The notes: generated by a model not told the origin, from the sequence alone. Shown: positions 47,740 through 59,220, numbered from the stretch's first letter. The stretch: DNA of 64,000 nucleotides from Nemophila menziesii (GCA_029959085.1 JARWIR010000010.1:38804731-38868730), one strand, 5' to 3'. Translations and numbers: made by a program.

Positions 47740-48060
47740 GAATTTGTTCACTATTCAAAATTCAATATATATATTTTAATATTATTTTACTTGAAATCTC
47801 ATATATCATTAGTTAACATAGCATTAAGAGGCAGGACCACATAATCATAGGGCGAGCAAGCCATCAACTTTTGTAACCACTTGTGAAAATTTGCTAGTAT
47901 GCGGCAGATAAGGTAAGAATTATGATTAATCAAAGACCTTTCGGAACAAAATAATCAAAGACCAAAATAAAGAAAGATACTACACAGATGTTGTTTTCCA
48001 TGTTAAGGTTTTGTACTTATTCAACACTTCCCTTTTGGTGTATTTTTTAGTCGTAAATAA
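47740..48060 (+). repeat. Orphan copy of the NFD4 downstream flank
   Basis: The order of matches to 56430-56800 is kept: atgaatttgttcac, then ttaatattattttacttgaa, atcattagttaacatagc, attaagaggcagga, then catcaacttttgtaacc, and finally ttattcaacacttccctttt with ggtgta. The match begins where the region just after the stop codon would be, but upstream lies the CACTA relic instead of an NFD4 gene. This indicates a lost or replaced fourth gene copy. Confidence 0.65.
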
Positions 48061-48935
48061 CATCAATATAAAACAAAGTTTGTTATAATATATTAGCCAA
48101 TTTCGAGTATTTTTTTAGTTACTTTTAAGTAGGTTAACTAATTGGATTATTTATTTAAAGATTAAACAATTATCTTTTTAACTTTTATTTGGTTACCCAC
48201 TTCGTTACTCAATTGCTTGTTCTTTTCACATACGAGAACTTGATCTTATACTTACTTTTATAAATTAAAATATAGTTAACCAAAATACGAATACAACTAG
48301 ATAATCTAACACTTCTAAAATTGACTTGATTAATGATTAAAAGGTTGGCATTCTTGAGTTCTACGGTTCTAAAAGAAAATCTCAAAGCCATCTCACAAGT
48401 TAAAACAATTTCCCTAAACTTTTATTTCAGACACTAAGTTTGTTTGAACCTTCATAACAAAACCATCTAGCATTATAACCCTCAATACACAACAACAACT
48501 AAATTAGTTTTTATATCATAAGCATCATCACAATTAAGTTTATAGTTTCCTTCACAAGGAGGATTCTAATTAGAAAAGTCCCCATCCCATGCAATACTTG
48601 TACCATGATTAAAAGCATAATTAATTCTAGTATCACATAACCTTGCAGATATAACATTTGTATAAAGTATCATTAAGATTATTTTTCTAGTTGTACCTTG
48701 GAAGTTGAAGACAATTAACATAAAATATTGGTACGTACGCCTAAATACCTTAAATATATCGGATTCAATTCAAGTCTCAATAAGTAAAGTTATTTATTTA
48801 TTTACATTTTTTGTAATTCCATTTGGTTGCATTACTGTTTATACTATTTTAATGGTTTGTACAACTTAAAACACAATAATTAAGATATTTATGATGCACG
48901 CATCGAATAAATCAAAAACGTTTTAATTTTGTTAT
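48061..48935. other. Non-coding sequence before the Copia element
   Basis: Nothing recognised. Confidence 0.4.
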
Positions 48936-48941
48936 ATATCT

Positions 48942-49215
48942 TGAGATGTAATATTAGATAAATGTAGAGCTAGATTTAATATAAAACAAAAGCTGGAGGA
49001 CCTTTTTGTAAATAGAAGGAAATAGTTTGTTACAACCGTTAGAATATAGAACTATATATACATTTGTACACAGCTGAAATAAGCTAATGAAATCAGTCAA
49101 TTCTCTATTACTTCTCTTCCATCTTCTTCTTCTTTCTCTCTGCAATTCTTTTGCTTTTCTTTCTCTATCAATGGAAGCTTAAGTTTCTATGACTTAAGCA
49201 TTTCAAATCTTATCA
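48942..49215 (+). repeat. Copia 5' LTR
   Basis: TGAGATGT...CTTATCA, 274 bp, with TATA-like actatatatac near 49050-49060. It pairs with 53469-53742. Confidence 0.9.
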
Positions 49216-49227
49216 TGGTATCAGATG
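49216..49227 (+). other. Copia primer binding site
   Basis: tggtatcagatg matches the initiator tRNA-Met complement (tggtatcagagc) at ten of twelve bases and directly abuts the 5' LTR. Confidence 0.8.
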
Positions 49228-49303
49228 TAAACTAAGTTTTTCCGCACTAAACACTCTTCTTGCTTTAGATCAAGAACTCAAAAGCTTCAAATAAGCTCCT
49301 TCA

Positions 49304-52300
49304 ATGGCGACAAACTCAATTACAGAGAATTTTTCTTCTTCTTACTACATTCATCCTAGCGAGAACACAGGTGTTGCACTAGTTTCAGAAGTTCTCAATA
49401 GCGATAATTTCTTATATTGGACGAGAGCAATTGAGATTGCTTTATCTGTCAAGAACAAGCTTGGGTTCATCAATGGCGAAATTGCCCAGCCTCCTCTCAC
49501 CGATTTAAATCTCTTCTCAGTTTGGAATCGAGCCAATAACCTTGTTCTATCTTGGTTACTTAATTCAATTTCTCGAGATATAAGAGGCAGTCTACTCTAT
49601 GTTAATTTAGCTTGTGATCTTTATAACGAGATCAAAACTCATTTTGGTAAAAGTGATGGAACAAGAGTTTTTGTTCTTGAAAAATCCTTAAGTTCGATTT
49701 CACAAAATTCAAGCGCAATATCTGAATACTTTGCGAAATTTAAAACTCTTTGGGATGAGTATGTACATTTTAGACCTATGCCGGTATGTACTTGTGGTAG
49801 TATGAATCAGTGCAGCTGCAAGATTCTTGATACTTTAGTTGATCGACAAAATAATGATTTTGTCATAAAGTTTTTGATTGGGTTAAGCGATTCTTTTGCG
49901 CCTGTAAGGAGTCAAATTATGTTGATGACTCCTTTACCACCTATAAATTCTGTTTTTGCTATGTTAGTTCAAGAAGAAAGCCAAAGATTTTCATCCAATT
50001 TGAGCTTTTCTGCACCAACACGCGCGTTTTATATGAAGAACAATTAGAAAACAAACAATTATTCAGAAAAGAAGAGAGTAATATGCACACACTGTGGTTA
50101 TAATGGACACACAGTTGACAAATGCTACCAATTACATGGTTATCCAATTAGATGGGGAGGACCTAAGGGCAAACGTTTTAACCAGACTCAACAACATTCT
50201 GCATATTTTGTAAGTGCACAAGATGAGATCAAGCATAAACAAGAGCAAAAACCACTAAACAACTATGAATTTACAGCTGAAGAGATCAACAAACTAATGG
50301 CACTTGCACACACAGAGCAAACAAGTAACACTGTTGTTCATCAAGTCACAATCCAAGAAGGTATTTCTTGTACTTCATCTTGGATTTTAGACACAGGAGC
50401 TACTGACCATTTGGTATATTCAACTTCTATATACACTAACAAGCCACAAAGTGTGAATATCCCTGTTACACTTCCTAATGGAGAAGTTATTTTTGCAACA
50501 CATAAAGGGAACATATGTTTAAATGATCAGATTACTCTACAAAATGTGTTGTGTGTTCCTACATTTAAGTGCAATTTACTTTCTATATCAAAGTTAACAC
50601 AAGATTCAGCTGTTATAGTTGCTTTCTTCTCTTCTTATTGCACAATACAGGTTCCTCAATGCAAGAATATGATTGGGATTGCTTATGAGAAGAATGGACT
50701 ATACTATATGCAATCTTCATTAAAGTTACACAAGATTTTAGCAGCTACTACAGAAAGGAGTGATATATGGCACTCAAGATTAGGACATCCCTCAAAATCA
50801 AAGATTTTTGCATTAAAAAAGATAGATTCCTCAATTTCTTTCTCACAATATAATGTGTGTGAACCATGTCACTTTTCTAAGCAAAACAAACTTTCTTTTC
50901 TAGTTTCAACTTCTTGTACAAAATCTTGTTTTGATTTAATACATTGTGACATTTGGGGTCTTTTTAATAAGTTTCTCACACAGGGCATATATATTTTTTT
51001 ACTATAGTAGATGATTTTTCAAGAGGTACATGGATTTACTTAATGAGCACAAAGTCAGAAGTGCATTTCCATTTAACAAATTTTTATCATATGGTTTTAA
51101 CTCAGTTTGGTATAAAGATTAAAGTGATAAGATCAGATAATGGACCTGAGTTTAATCTACATTTATTCTACTCGACTAATGGAATTATACACCAATTAAG
51201 CTGTGTTGAGACTCCTCAACAAAATGGATTGGTAGAAAGGAAACACCAACACCTCCTAACTACTGTTAGAGCTATTATGTTCCAAGCAAATCTCCCTATA
51301 CAGTTTTGGTCTGAATCAATCTTAAATGCACCCTATATCATAAATAGATTACCTACTCCATTATTGGAAAACTTAACCCCTTACCAAAAGCTATACAATA
51401 AACCACCAATACTAAACCATATGAGAGTCTTTGGATCACTTTGCTATGCCTCTACTCTTCAACAAAACAGGTCAAAATTTTATTCAAGAGCTATAAAATG
51501 CGTGTTTTTGGGTTATCCTCCATCCACCAAAGGTTATAAGCTACTTGAAATAACAAATAACAAAATAATCATCTCAAGAAATGTAGTTTTTCATGAGTCA
51601 GTTCTCCCTTCCTCAGAAATTTCACCTGTAGAAGACATTCATACCTTCTTGTTCCTTCCTTCTAATACCTATATAGAACCTCACTATACAAACACTACAC
51701 TTGATCAATATGTTACACAAACCTCAACAACTCAACCCTCTACATCACAATCCACAAGACCAACAAGAAATAGACAACCACCAAATTATCTCAAAGACTA
51801 CATATACCCCTCCACCTCTCACTGTGATACAAAAACACAACCTTTATATCCAATTCAAGATTTTCTGAGCACCTCAAAACTCACACCTAAATATGCCAAC
51901 TACATTGAGAACATATCAAGTCAAACTGAGCCAAAGACATATGAACAAGCATCCACTTTAAAGGAATGGACTTCTGCAATTCAGAACGAACTTAATGCTC
52001 TACAAGAAAACAATACATGGACTATTGTTCCACAAACATCCACAATGAAAACAATTGGGTTTAAATGGGTTTTTAAATTCAAGTTTAAGGCAGATGGTTC
52101 ACTTGAAAGACACAAAGCTCGCTTAGTTGCAAAAGGATATAATCAACAAGAAGGATTAGATTTATTTGATACTTTCTCTCTTGTTGCAAAGTTAGTATCA
52201 ATAAGAGTCATACTCGCTTTAGCCTCCATTCAAAATTGGTTTCTACATCAACTCGATGTAAACTATGCGTTTGTACATGGATAATTGGATGAAGAAGTTT

Positions 52301-53471
52301 ATATGACCATTCCACAAGGTCTTCAAGCTCAGAAAGATATAGTTTGCAAGTTAAACAAAAGCTTGTATGGCTTAAAACAAGCCTCGCGACAATGGTTTGC
52401 AAAGTTATCCTCTTCATTAATTTCATATGGATTTGAACACTCCTCAAGTGATTACAGTCTTTTTATCAAAAGAACCCCTACTACATTCATTGCACTACTA
52501 GTGTATGTGGATGACATAATTCTCGCTAGTAACAATCTTGATGAGATAAAGAATCTAAAAGCTCATTTAGATTCAGAGTTTACAATAAAAGACTTGGGTG
52601 AACTTAAATATTTTCTAGGTATAGAAGTTGCTCGAAAAACAACTGGAATTTCTCTATGTCAGAGAAAATTTTCTCTCGACATACTAAATGAATCTGGAGT
52701 AATAGCAGCCAAGCCTGTGGTTTTTCCCGTGGAGTCTACATTAAAATTACGACAAGACGATGATCAAGAGCTAGATAATCCTTCATCGTATCGATGTTTA
52801 ATTGGAAGATTGTTATACTTGACCATAAAAAGACCAGATTTAACCTACTCGGTTAATTCACTTAGTCAATTCTTAGCAAAACCATGTAATAGTCATTGGA
52901 AAGATACACAACGTGTTCTACGATACAGTAAAATGACTCTAGGACAAGGTTTATTTCTTTCATCAACCTCTAAAGTCAAACTAAAAGCATATTGTGATAG
53001 TGATTGGGCTGGATGCCTTGATTCAAGAAGAAGTATCACTGGGTTTTGTATATTTCTCGGTGTCTCGTTGATTTCTTGGAAGAGTAAGAAACAAACAACA
53101 ATTAGCCGTTCAACAGCTGAAGCAGAGTATAGAGCATTAGCTGCCGTAACTTGTGAGATTCAGTGGATTATTTACGCATTAAAGGATTATGGTATTGTTC
53201 ATTCTATCCTGCGCTAGTGTATTCAGATAGCAAGTCAGCTATCGCCATGTCGACGAATCATGTTCATCATGAACGAACGAAACACGTCGACATTGATTGC
53301 AAGTTGACACGTGAGAAAATTCAAGCTGGAATCATTAAACTCTTCTACATTCCATCAAATTTACAAATTGCCGACATATTTACTAAACCTCTTGGTTCTA
53401 TTGCATTTAATAACAATTTGTCCAAGCTGAACATCTCTAACATCCATGTTCTGCTTGAGGGGGGCTCTTGA
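49304..53471 (+). pseudogene. Copia gag-pol polyprotein, broken
   Basis: The gag frame starts at 49304 (MATNSITENF), with the Copia N-terminal HPSENTGVALVSEVLNSDNF block. A TAG at 50045-50047 cuts it before an in-frame CCHC knuckle (CTHCGYNGHTVDKC). The protease motif ILDTGATDHL is at about 50385-50415, and the integrase HHCC begins WHSRLGHPSKSK. A one-base shift near 50980 precedes TIVDDFS. The frame at 51043-52281 holds SDNGPEF, TPQQNGLVERKHQ and the first RT block; a TAA at 52282-52284 replaces the Asp of HGDLDEEVYM. RT has YVDD at 52504-52515. RNase H has YCDSDWAGC and, after a shift near 53200, DSKSAI and ADIFTKPLG. All catalytic motifs survive, but no full polyprotein can be made. Confidence 0.9.
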
Positions 53472-53742
53472 GATGTAATATTAGATAAATGTAGAGCTAG
53501 ATTTAATATAAAACAAAAGTTGAATGACCTTTTTGTAAATAGAAGGAAATAGTTTGTTACAACAGTTAGAATATAGAACTATATATACATTTGTACACAA
53601 CTGAAATAAGTTAATGAAATCAGTCGATTCTCTATTACTTTTCTTCCATCTTCTTCTTCTTTCTCTCTGCAATTCTTTTGCTTTTCTTTCTCTATCAATG
53701 GAAGCTTAGTTTTCTATGACTTAAGCATTTCAAATCTTATCA
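53469..53742 (+). repeat. Copia 3' LTR
   Basis: Copy of the 5' LTR; it ends CTTATCA and overlaps the end of the pol frame by a few bases. Confidence 0.9.
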
Positions 53743-54665
53743 ATATAAAATTTACTTTTGCTAAATTTATAGGTTTGTGTATACTAAACCGAAAAAATAT
53801 ATTTTACTCTTTCTTTCTTATTTAATCTTTCGGAATTATGTATAATATCGGAAATTAGTTGCTTACTAATATTATATTTCTCCTTTACATATAATATAGG
53901 AAAAGAATTTAAATAAAGGGAAAAGCAACTTGAGACGAATACAACCTTAAAGAAGAAGTTTATGGATTGGAACTAATATTCATCGGAATCCGATAGGCCT
54001 GAAAAATTTAATGATTCTAACTTTTTATTACTTTAAAAATCAAATTCTAGTTAAACTTGGAAAGTCCTATAATTTTCTTATCTAAAAATAATCACGATAG
54101 AATTCTGATCCTAATACAATTCTTTTGAGATTTTCAAATCCTAGTTAAACTTAAAAATATCTAAAGTTTCTTATATAAGATATCTTATATCTTTTTGACA
54201 GATATATTTGAGGTTTTAAGGTTTAAATTGTAAGGGTGGAAGAACAGGATCCAAAAGTTGGATTTTCCACTGAGGTATAAATTTTTAATCATACTAAAAT
54301 CTCTTCACATGATATGTTACTTGTTAAATTCCATAATTTATCTAATTACATATCTTTGTTAAGCTTCATCTCCTTAAATTGCTACCTTACCGTACACTTT
54401 TTTTATTACAGTGAACTTTTAAGTCGGTCGTAGTAAACACTTTTCTCAATTTATTGCAAACGTAACATCACAATAAAGTATAAACGCACGCCTGAACTCG
54501 ATATTGCCTTATATTTGCTTGCAGCTAAAACTCGTAAAGATTCATTGCTTTTCAACTTCATATTAAAATAATTCTTCTACTACTCAAAACACTAAAACAC
54601 CTTTCTTTACTGACAATTCTAAAATATTCGTAACAGAATTTTTCTTTTAAAAATCCAGTGAAAGA
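53743..54665 (+). other. Upstream region of NFD4 copy 3
   Basis: From about 54350 it resembles the region upstream of copy 2 (ccttaaattgct, gcagctaaaactc, aacactaaaac). Promoter and 5' UTR are expected here; no defined motif is claimed. Confidence 0.5.
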
Positions 54666-56393
54666 ATGGGCGACGCAACAATATCCGGTGGTGGTGGGAT
54701 TGAAGCAATGGGCCTTGTCCGTCATATAATTCATGGTAGATGGTTTTCACTTTTCGCGTCGTTTCTAATCATGGCTGGAGCAGGAGCAACTTATCTCTTT
54801 GGAGTTTACTCTAAAGATATAAAATCTACACTTGGTTATGACCAAACCACACTTAACCTCTTAAGCTTCTTCAAAGATCTTGGTGCAAATGTAGGAGTCT
54901 TATCGGGTCTCATAGCCGAGGTAACTCCAACATGGTTCGTATTATTAATAGGCTCCGCCATGAATTTCGTAGGCTACTTTATGATATGGTTAGCCGTAAC
55001 AAACAAGATTCCTAAGCCTAAAGTTTGGCATATGTGTGTTTACATATGCCTTGGAGCAAATTCACAAAACTTCGCAAACACGGGCGCTTTAGTAACTTCC
55101 ATTCGCAACTTCCCTGAAAGCCGAGGCGTTATGTTAGGGTTATTGAAGGGTTTCACTGGGTTAAGTGGAGCGATTTTAACACAAGTTTACTTAGCTGTCT
55201 ACGGTAACGATTCAAAGTCGCTAATTTTATTAATCGCGTGGCTTCCGGCTGCTTTATCCGTGGTGTTTGTTTATACGATTCGTGCTATGAAGGTTGTGAA
55301 ACATAAGAATGAGCTTAGAGTGTTTTATCATTTTCTCTATGTATCGATTGTGTTAGCTTTGTTCATTATGGCGATGACTATAGCCCAGAGACTTGTCGAC
55401 TTTTCAGAGGCGGCTTATGCTGCAAGCGCGACTGTCGTATGTGCTTTACTTTTTTTCCCACTTTCTATAGTGATTAGAGAAGATTTAGTCACGTGGAAGC
55501 TAAAGAAAGAGGCTATAGATGCACCCAAGATCATAATCGAAACTCAATCACCCGTGGAAATTAAGCCAATAACTCAAGAACCCGTGAAAAAAACGACATT
55601 ATGGTACGAGGACATCTTTAAAAAACCGGAAAGGGGCGAAGATTACACAATTTTACAAGCACTTCTTAGCACCGATATGCTTATTCTGTTTCTTGCAACT
55701 TTTTGTGGACTTGGTTCAAGCTTAACCGCGGTAGATAACTTGGGTCAAATCGGTGAATCGTTAGGCTATCCATCAAAAACCGTAAAATCTTTCGTTTCGC
55801 TTTTAAGTATATGGAATTATTTCGGGAGAATTTTTTCCGGATTTGTATCGGAAACTCTACTTTCAAAGTACAAATTTCCGAGGCCATTGATGATGACACT
55901 AGTCCTTTTGTTGTCATGCATTGGTCATCTTATGATTGCTTTTCCATTCCCTGGTTCAGTTTATGTGGCGTCAATAATCATTGGATTTTCATTCGGTGCG
56001 CAATTACCATTACTTTTCGCGATTATTTCTGAGCTTTTCGGGTTAAAGTATTACTCAACGTTATTTAATTGTGGACAATTGGCTAGTCCTCTTGGTTCAT
56101 ACATATTAAACGTTAGAATAACTGGTTATCTATATGATAAAGAGGCGTTGAAGGAGCTTGGAAAGAAGGGTTTAACAAGGTCTGATGTAATGGAGCTTAC
56201 TTGCATTGGTGTAAGATGTTATAGGTTAGTTTTTATTATATTGGCTTGTCTCACATTTTTTGGAGCGGTTTCTTCGTTGATTTTAGTTTGGAGAACTAGA
56301 GAATTTTACAAGAGTGATATTTACAAGAAGTTCAGAGAGGAAGCTGAAACTTTGGAAGCGGAACTGGTGTTACCCGTCAGTAATAAAATATAG
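54666..56393 (+). CDS. Nodulin-like / NFD4-type MFS transporter, copy 3
   Basis: This 575-residue single-exon gene is a multi-pass membrane protein of the same family as copies 1 and 2. It has the Nodulin-like half (GRWFSLFASFLIMAGAGATY, LGANSQNFANTGALVTSIRN), a hydrophilic loop with KPERGEDYTILQ, and the second MFS half (GLGSSLTAVDNLGQIGESLG). The start at 54666 is supported by the leader wording ccagtgaaagaATGGG shared with copy 2. The N-terminus keeps the TISGGGG stretch seen in copy 1. The end matches copy 2 (ELVLPVSNKI). It sits between the 3' LTR of the Copia and the MULE at 57.7 kb. Substrate unknown. Confidence 0.93.
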   Translation: MGDATISGGGGIEAMGLVRHIIHGRWFSLFASFLIMAGAGATYLFGVYSKDIKSTLGYDQTTLNLLSFFKDLGANVGVLSGLIAEVTPTWFVLLIGSAMNFVGYFMIWLAVTNKIPKPKVWHMCVYICLGANSQNFANTGALVTSIRNFPESRGVMLGLLKGFTGLSGAILTQVYLAVYGNDSKSLILLIAWLPAALSVVFVYTIRAMKVVKHKNELRVFYHFLYVSIVLALFIMAMTIAQRLVDFSEAAYAASATVVCALLFFPLSIVIREDLVTWKLKKEAIDAPKIIIETQSPVEIKPITQEPVKKTTLWYEDIFKKPERGEDYTILQALLSTDMLILFLATFCGLGSSLTAVDNLGQIGESLGYPSKTVKSFVSLLSIWNYFGRIFSGFVSETLLSKYKFPRPLMMTLVLLLSCIGHLMIAFPFPGSVYVASIIIGFSFGAQLPLLFAIISELFGLKYYSTLFNCGQLASPLGSYILNVRITGYLYDKEALKELGKKGLTRSDVMELTCIGVRCYRLVFIILACLTFFGAVSSLILVWRTREFYKSDIYKKFREEAETLEAELVLPVSNKI

Positions 56394-57245
56394 TAGTTAG
56401 TATAATCTTAGAGTAGATAAAAACACATTTATACATAAATTTGCTCTTTACTTTTTCTTTTTTCGGTAGAAAAAATTTGCTATTTACTCAATTTCAATAA
56501 ATTCTAATATTATTTCACTTGAAATTTCTTGTATCATTAGTTAGCATAACATTAAGAGGCAGGAACTTAAAGTTCAATTGACCAAAAGCATTGTTTCTCC
56601 TTTTAAAGGGTATAAAGAATCATTAAGAAGCAGACCACTACAAAATCACATGTAATATACATGGGAGTTGGGGGTGGGGGCAATCCATTGACTTTTGTTA
56701 ACATTAGAATCTTTTTGTACTCCATGTGCATTCATCCCCATATAAGTTTTTGTAATTATTCAACATTGCCTTTTTGGTGTAGGTTGCCATTGTATTACTT
56801 TTTTGAAATATTTAGAATAGGATGGACTATATAGAAGTGAGTAATGGTCTGTTTTATCACGAATTTAAAGTTAGGTAAACTATTAATAAAGTATCCGAGA
56901 TGTCATGTTAAACTTTTGGATAACTTTTACCAAGAGTATAAACCGGGTTGGTTTTATACCGGGATGGGTATTTTTACATGAGTTGGGTAAAAAAGTGCGT
57001 TTAAAAAGAAAATGGGACCCGATATTAAAATTTTTAGATGCTATTTATACATGGTAACACCGAAAATAACATTTTTATCCCTTCAAGTTGGATCTTTATA
57101 CCCTCAGGTTGTGTTTCGAATTGGGTCCGAACATCGGGCCTACACCTCCATCCATTTCACGTTTTTCTTTACTAATTTACTACGTGTATGCGAGTTAAAC
57201 ATTTATAATCAAATTCGATCTTGAAAAAGTCGGATTTGAAAAGTC
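56394..57245 (+). repeat. NFD4 downstream duplicated flank, copy B
   Basis: Counterpart of 42363-43240, about 90 percent alike by eye with small indels. It includes the same gggagttgggggtggggg and gaattgggtccgaa landmarks. Confidence 0.8.
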
Positions 57246-57664
57246 AAATTCGATCTTGAAAAAAATTAAACAAAGATTCACGAGTCGCCTTGGCTGTTTT
57301 GAACAAAAAAAATTGGCCGTGAATATTTTTTTTGATGAATTGATAAAGAATCCATTTTTTTAAATCTCATTTTATCTTAGAGTAATGCTGGATATCACCC
57401 CAAATCACATCACTCTTTTATCACCTCCTAGGGTGGATTTTAAATTATCAGTGTGAGAAAAAAAAGCACTACATGTATATTTAATAACCTTCACTGCTGT
57501 GAAGTATTTAGGAAAAGGCCAAAAGAAGTTTCTTTTTCGATGACCTTCATTACACGTGAAACAAAAGTCATTTGAACAAAAAAAAAAGAAACAAAAGTCA
57601 AAGCCTCAGCTTTGACCAATACATAATCAAAAGAAATTCACTTACGTTTGAAAAATAAAATGGT
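57246..57664. other. Non-coding sequence
   Basis: Nothing recognised between the NFD4 flank and the MULE. Confidence 0.4.
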
Positions 57665-57674
57665 ATCTTTTATA
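57665..57674. repeat. MULE target site duplication, left
   Basis: The 10-mer atcttttata recurs exactly at 61451-61460. Confidence 0.9.
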
Positions 57675-57848
57675 GAGTTATTTGTCAGAATATACCTGAC
57701 AAGAAAAGAAATGGCAAAACTATACCACGTTGGAAAGTAATTGCAAGGGTATACCATTTCGGTAACCCAGTTACCGAAATAGAGAGTTTTTCGGTAACCC
57801 AGTTACCGAATTGATTATTAAAGCTTTTTCGGTAACCCAGTTACCGAA
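57675..57848. repeat. MULE left terminal repeat with three hairpins
   Basis: The inverted terminal part is about 57675-57780. Hairpins lie at 57758-57778, 57790-57810 and 57828-57848. Each has 9-bp arms, ttcggtaac and gttaccgaa, around a cca loop, all three perfect. Confidence 0.9.
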
Positions 57849-58006
57849 ATGGTTTTGTTCTGTGAGACAAAGCCCCTTTTCGGATTCTGGGTATCCGAAA
57901 CGCTAATACAATTGTCGATCCTCGTCTTGGATTGCATACGTTGTCGATCCTCGTCAATTTTATCCGATACCTACCAAATTTTATCCCTAAATTACCCTTT
58001 TCCTCC

Positions 58007-58015
58007 CTATAAATA
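58007..58015 (+). promoter_or_regulatory. TATA box of the MURA-like unit
   Basis: ctataaata is followed by a pyrimidine-rich leader (cttctcttcctctcttta), as at plant transcription starts. The mirror-image unit on the other side has the same ctataaata word. Confidence 0.6.
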
Positions 58016-58139
58016 ACACCACCAAAATCATTCAATCTCACACCAATCTTCTCTTCCTCTCTTTACTTATTCTCTCTAATTTTATCCTCTCTTTTAATTA
58101 TTTCTTTTGGTTACTTCAATCGGGTTTACTTTCTATTAA

Positions 58140-58285
58140 GTAAGTTTTGTTAATATAATTAAGTTTTTTTGCTAACTATATTTATAATATTTGATAAATA
58201 TAAAATAATATGTTATTATATCTGTTTATAAGTTATTGTTGTTATATTTATAATAAATGTTAACGTTTTGTTGTTAACTGTGTAG
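58140..58285 (+). other. 5' UTR intron of the MURA-like unit
   Basis: Donor gtaagttttg at 58140 and acceptor ctgtgtag ending at 58285, five bases before the ATG at 58291. The interval is T-rich, as plant introns are. Confidence 0.5.
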
Positions 58286-58290
58286 GTCAT

Positions 58291-59220
58291 ATGGCAGTAT
58301 ATTTTCAGTGTTATTTTAATGGTAGCATTTACCGCCAAGCTAATGGTGGTGTCTCTTATAATGGTGGAAACAGTATCTTCATTCTAGTAGAAGATAATAC
58401 GTCAATAATCCAGCTAAAAAGAATCATATGTCAAGGTTGCGGTTTTGATATTGAAAAGGTTGATGTCCAGATCCAGTGGAGAATGCCATTAAGTCAGGAT
58501 CCTCCAAAGTACGATTTGCTCCCTGTAAACGATTCCGGGATTATTCAGTTATTGTTTAATCGGCAACGGGAATCGAGTAATGGATATATCGAGTTGTATG
58601 TAGATTTTTCACGACAACAAGATTATGTTAACACTGAAAGGGTAATCCGTAGATCACGTGTTGTATCAGCTACTCCAACATCTACTGAAGCATTATTTCA
58701 AGTGGATCCAAACACTATGAATGAGATCTATATCCCTGATGAGGATAGGTTGTCAAGCGATGAGGAATATATTCCCGAGGATGATACGGTGTCCAACGAT
58801 GGAGAATATTCGGATACCTTCAGTGAAGGGTCGTCAACCGATAAGGAGGCCCCACCAAAAATCATGGAACCTCCTCATCCTGGATTTGTAGATGTTTCTT
58901 GGGCTGATCAAAACGTCTGCAGTGATTGGGCGAATTGTTATAATGATTCAGTGGGAGAGGCTGGTGATATAAGTAATGGGACGATGTTTTACTCAAAGGA
59001 GGCATTTACAGACGCCATCAAAGCATGACACATAGCTAGACACCGCCAATTCTCGGTGAAAAGGACTGCTATTGATCACGTTTCTCTGGTATGTAAAATG
59101 AAAGATACGGGTTGTCGATGGAGCTGCCGGTGTTCGTTACGGAAAAGTTCGATGATGTGGGTTGTATCAAAGTTAAACGAACCTCACTCATGTTGGTGCA
59201 TAACCCGTTCTGGTCGATAA
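58291..59220 (+). pseudogene. MURA-like transposase N-terminus, truncated
   Basis: The open frame 58291-59028 gives 245 residues. Residues 1-110 look like the N-terminal region of plant MURA proteins (MAVYFQCYFNGSIY, then a PB1-like stretch), followed by an acidic, Ser-rich linker (DEDRLSSDEEYIPEDD). The start of the MuDR domain follows (MFYSKEAFTDAIKA). A TGA at 59026-59028 stands where an aromatic residue is usual. The same frame then continues with HIARHRQFSVKR, VSLVCKMKDTGCRWSC and LNEPHSCWC until a TAA at 59218-59220. The MULE DDE catalytic domain, zinc knuckle and C-terminus are absent. It cannot act as a transposase, although the DNA-binding part could be made up to the first stop. Its end overlaps the PMD gene on the other strand. 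Confidence 0.75.

Larger units (their letters stand above)
48942..53742 (+). mobile_element. Complete Copia LTR retrotransposon
   Basis: It has 274-bp LTRs at both ends, a primer binding site (tggtatcagatg) directly after the 5' LTR, one gag-pol frame in Copia order (gag, protease, integrase, RT, RNase H), and a purine tract (gaggggggct) before the 3' LTR. LTRs differ at about 9 of 274 positions by eye. Flanking 5-mers, atatc on the left and atata on the right, match at four of five bases, so the target duplication is imperfect or the border is off by a base. The polyprotein has two stops and two frameshifts. Confidence 0.9.

Noticed and set aside
57758..57848. Regular palindromic repeats as a possible CRISPR array
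   Set aside because: Only three units with spacers of 11 and 17 bases, mirrored at the other end of a transposon in plant DNA. No cas genes.
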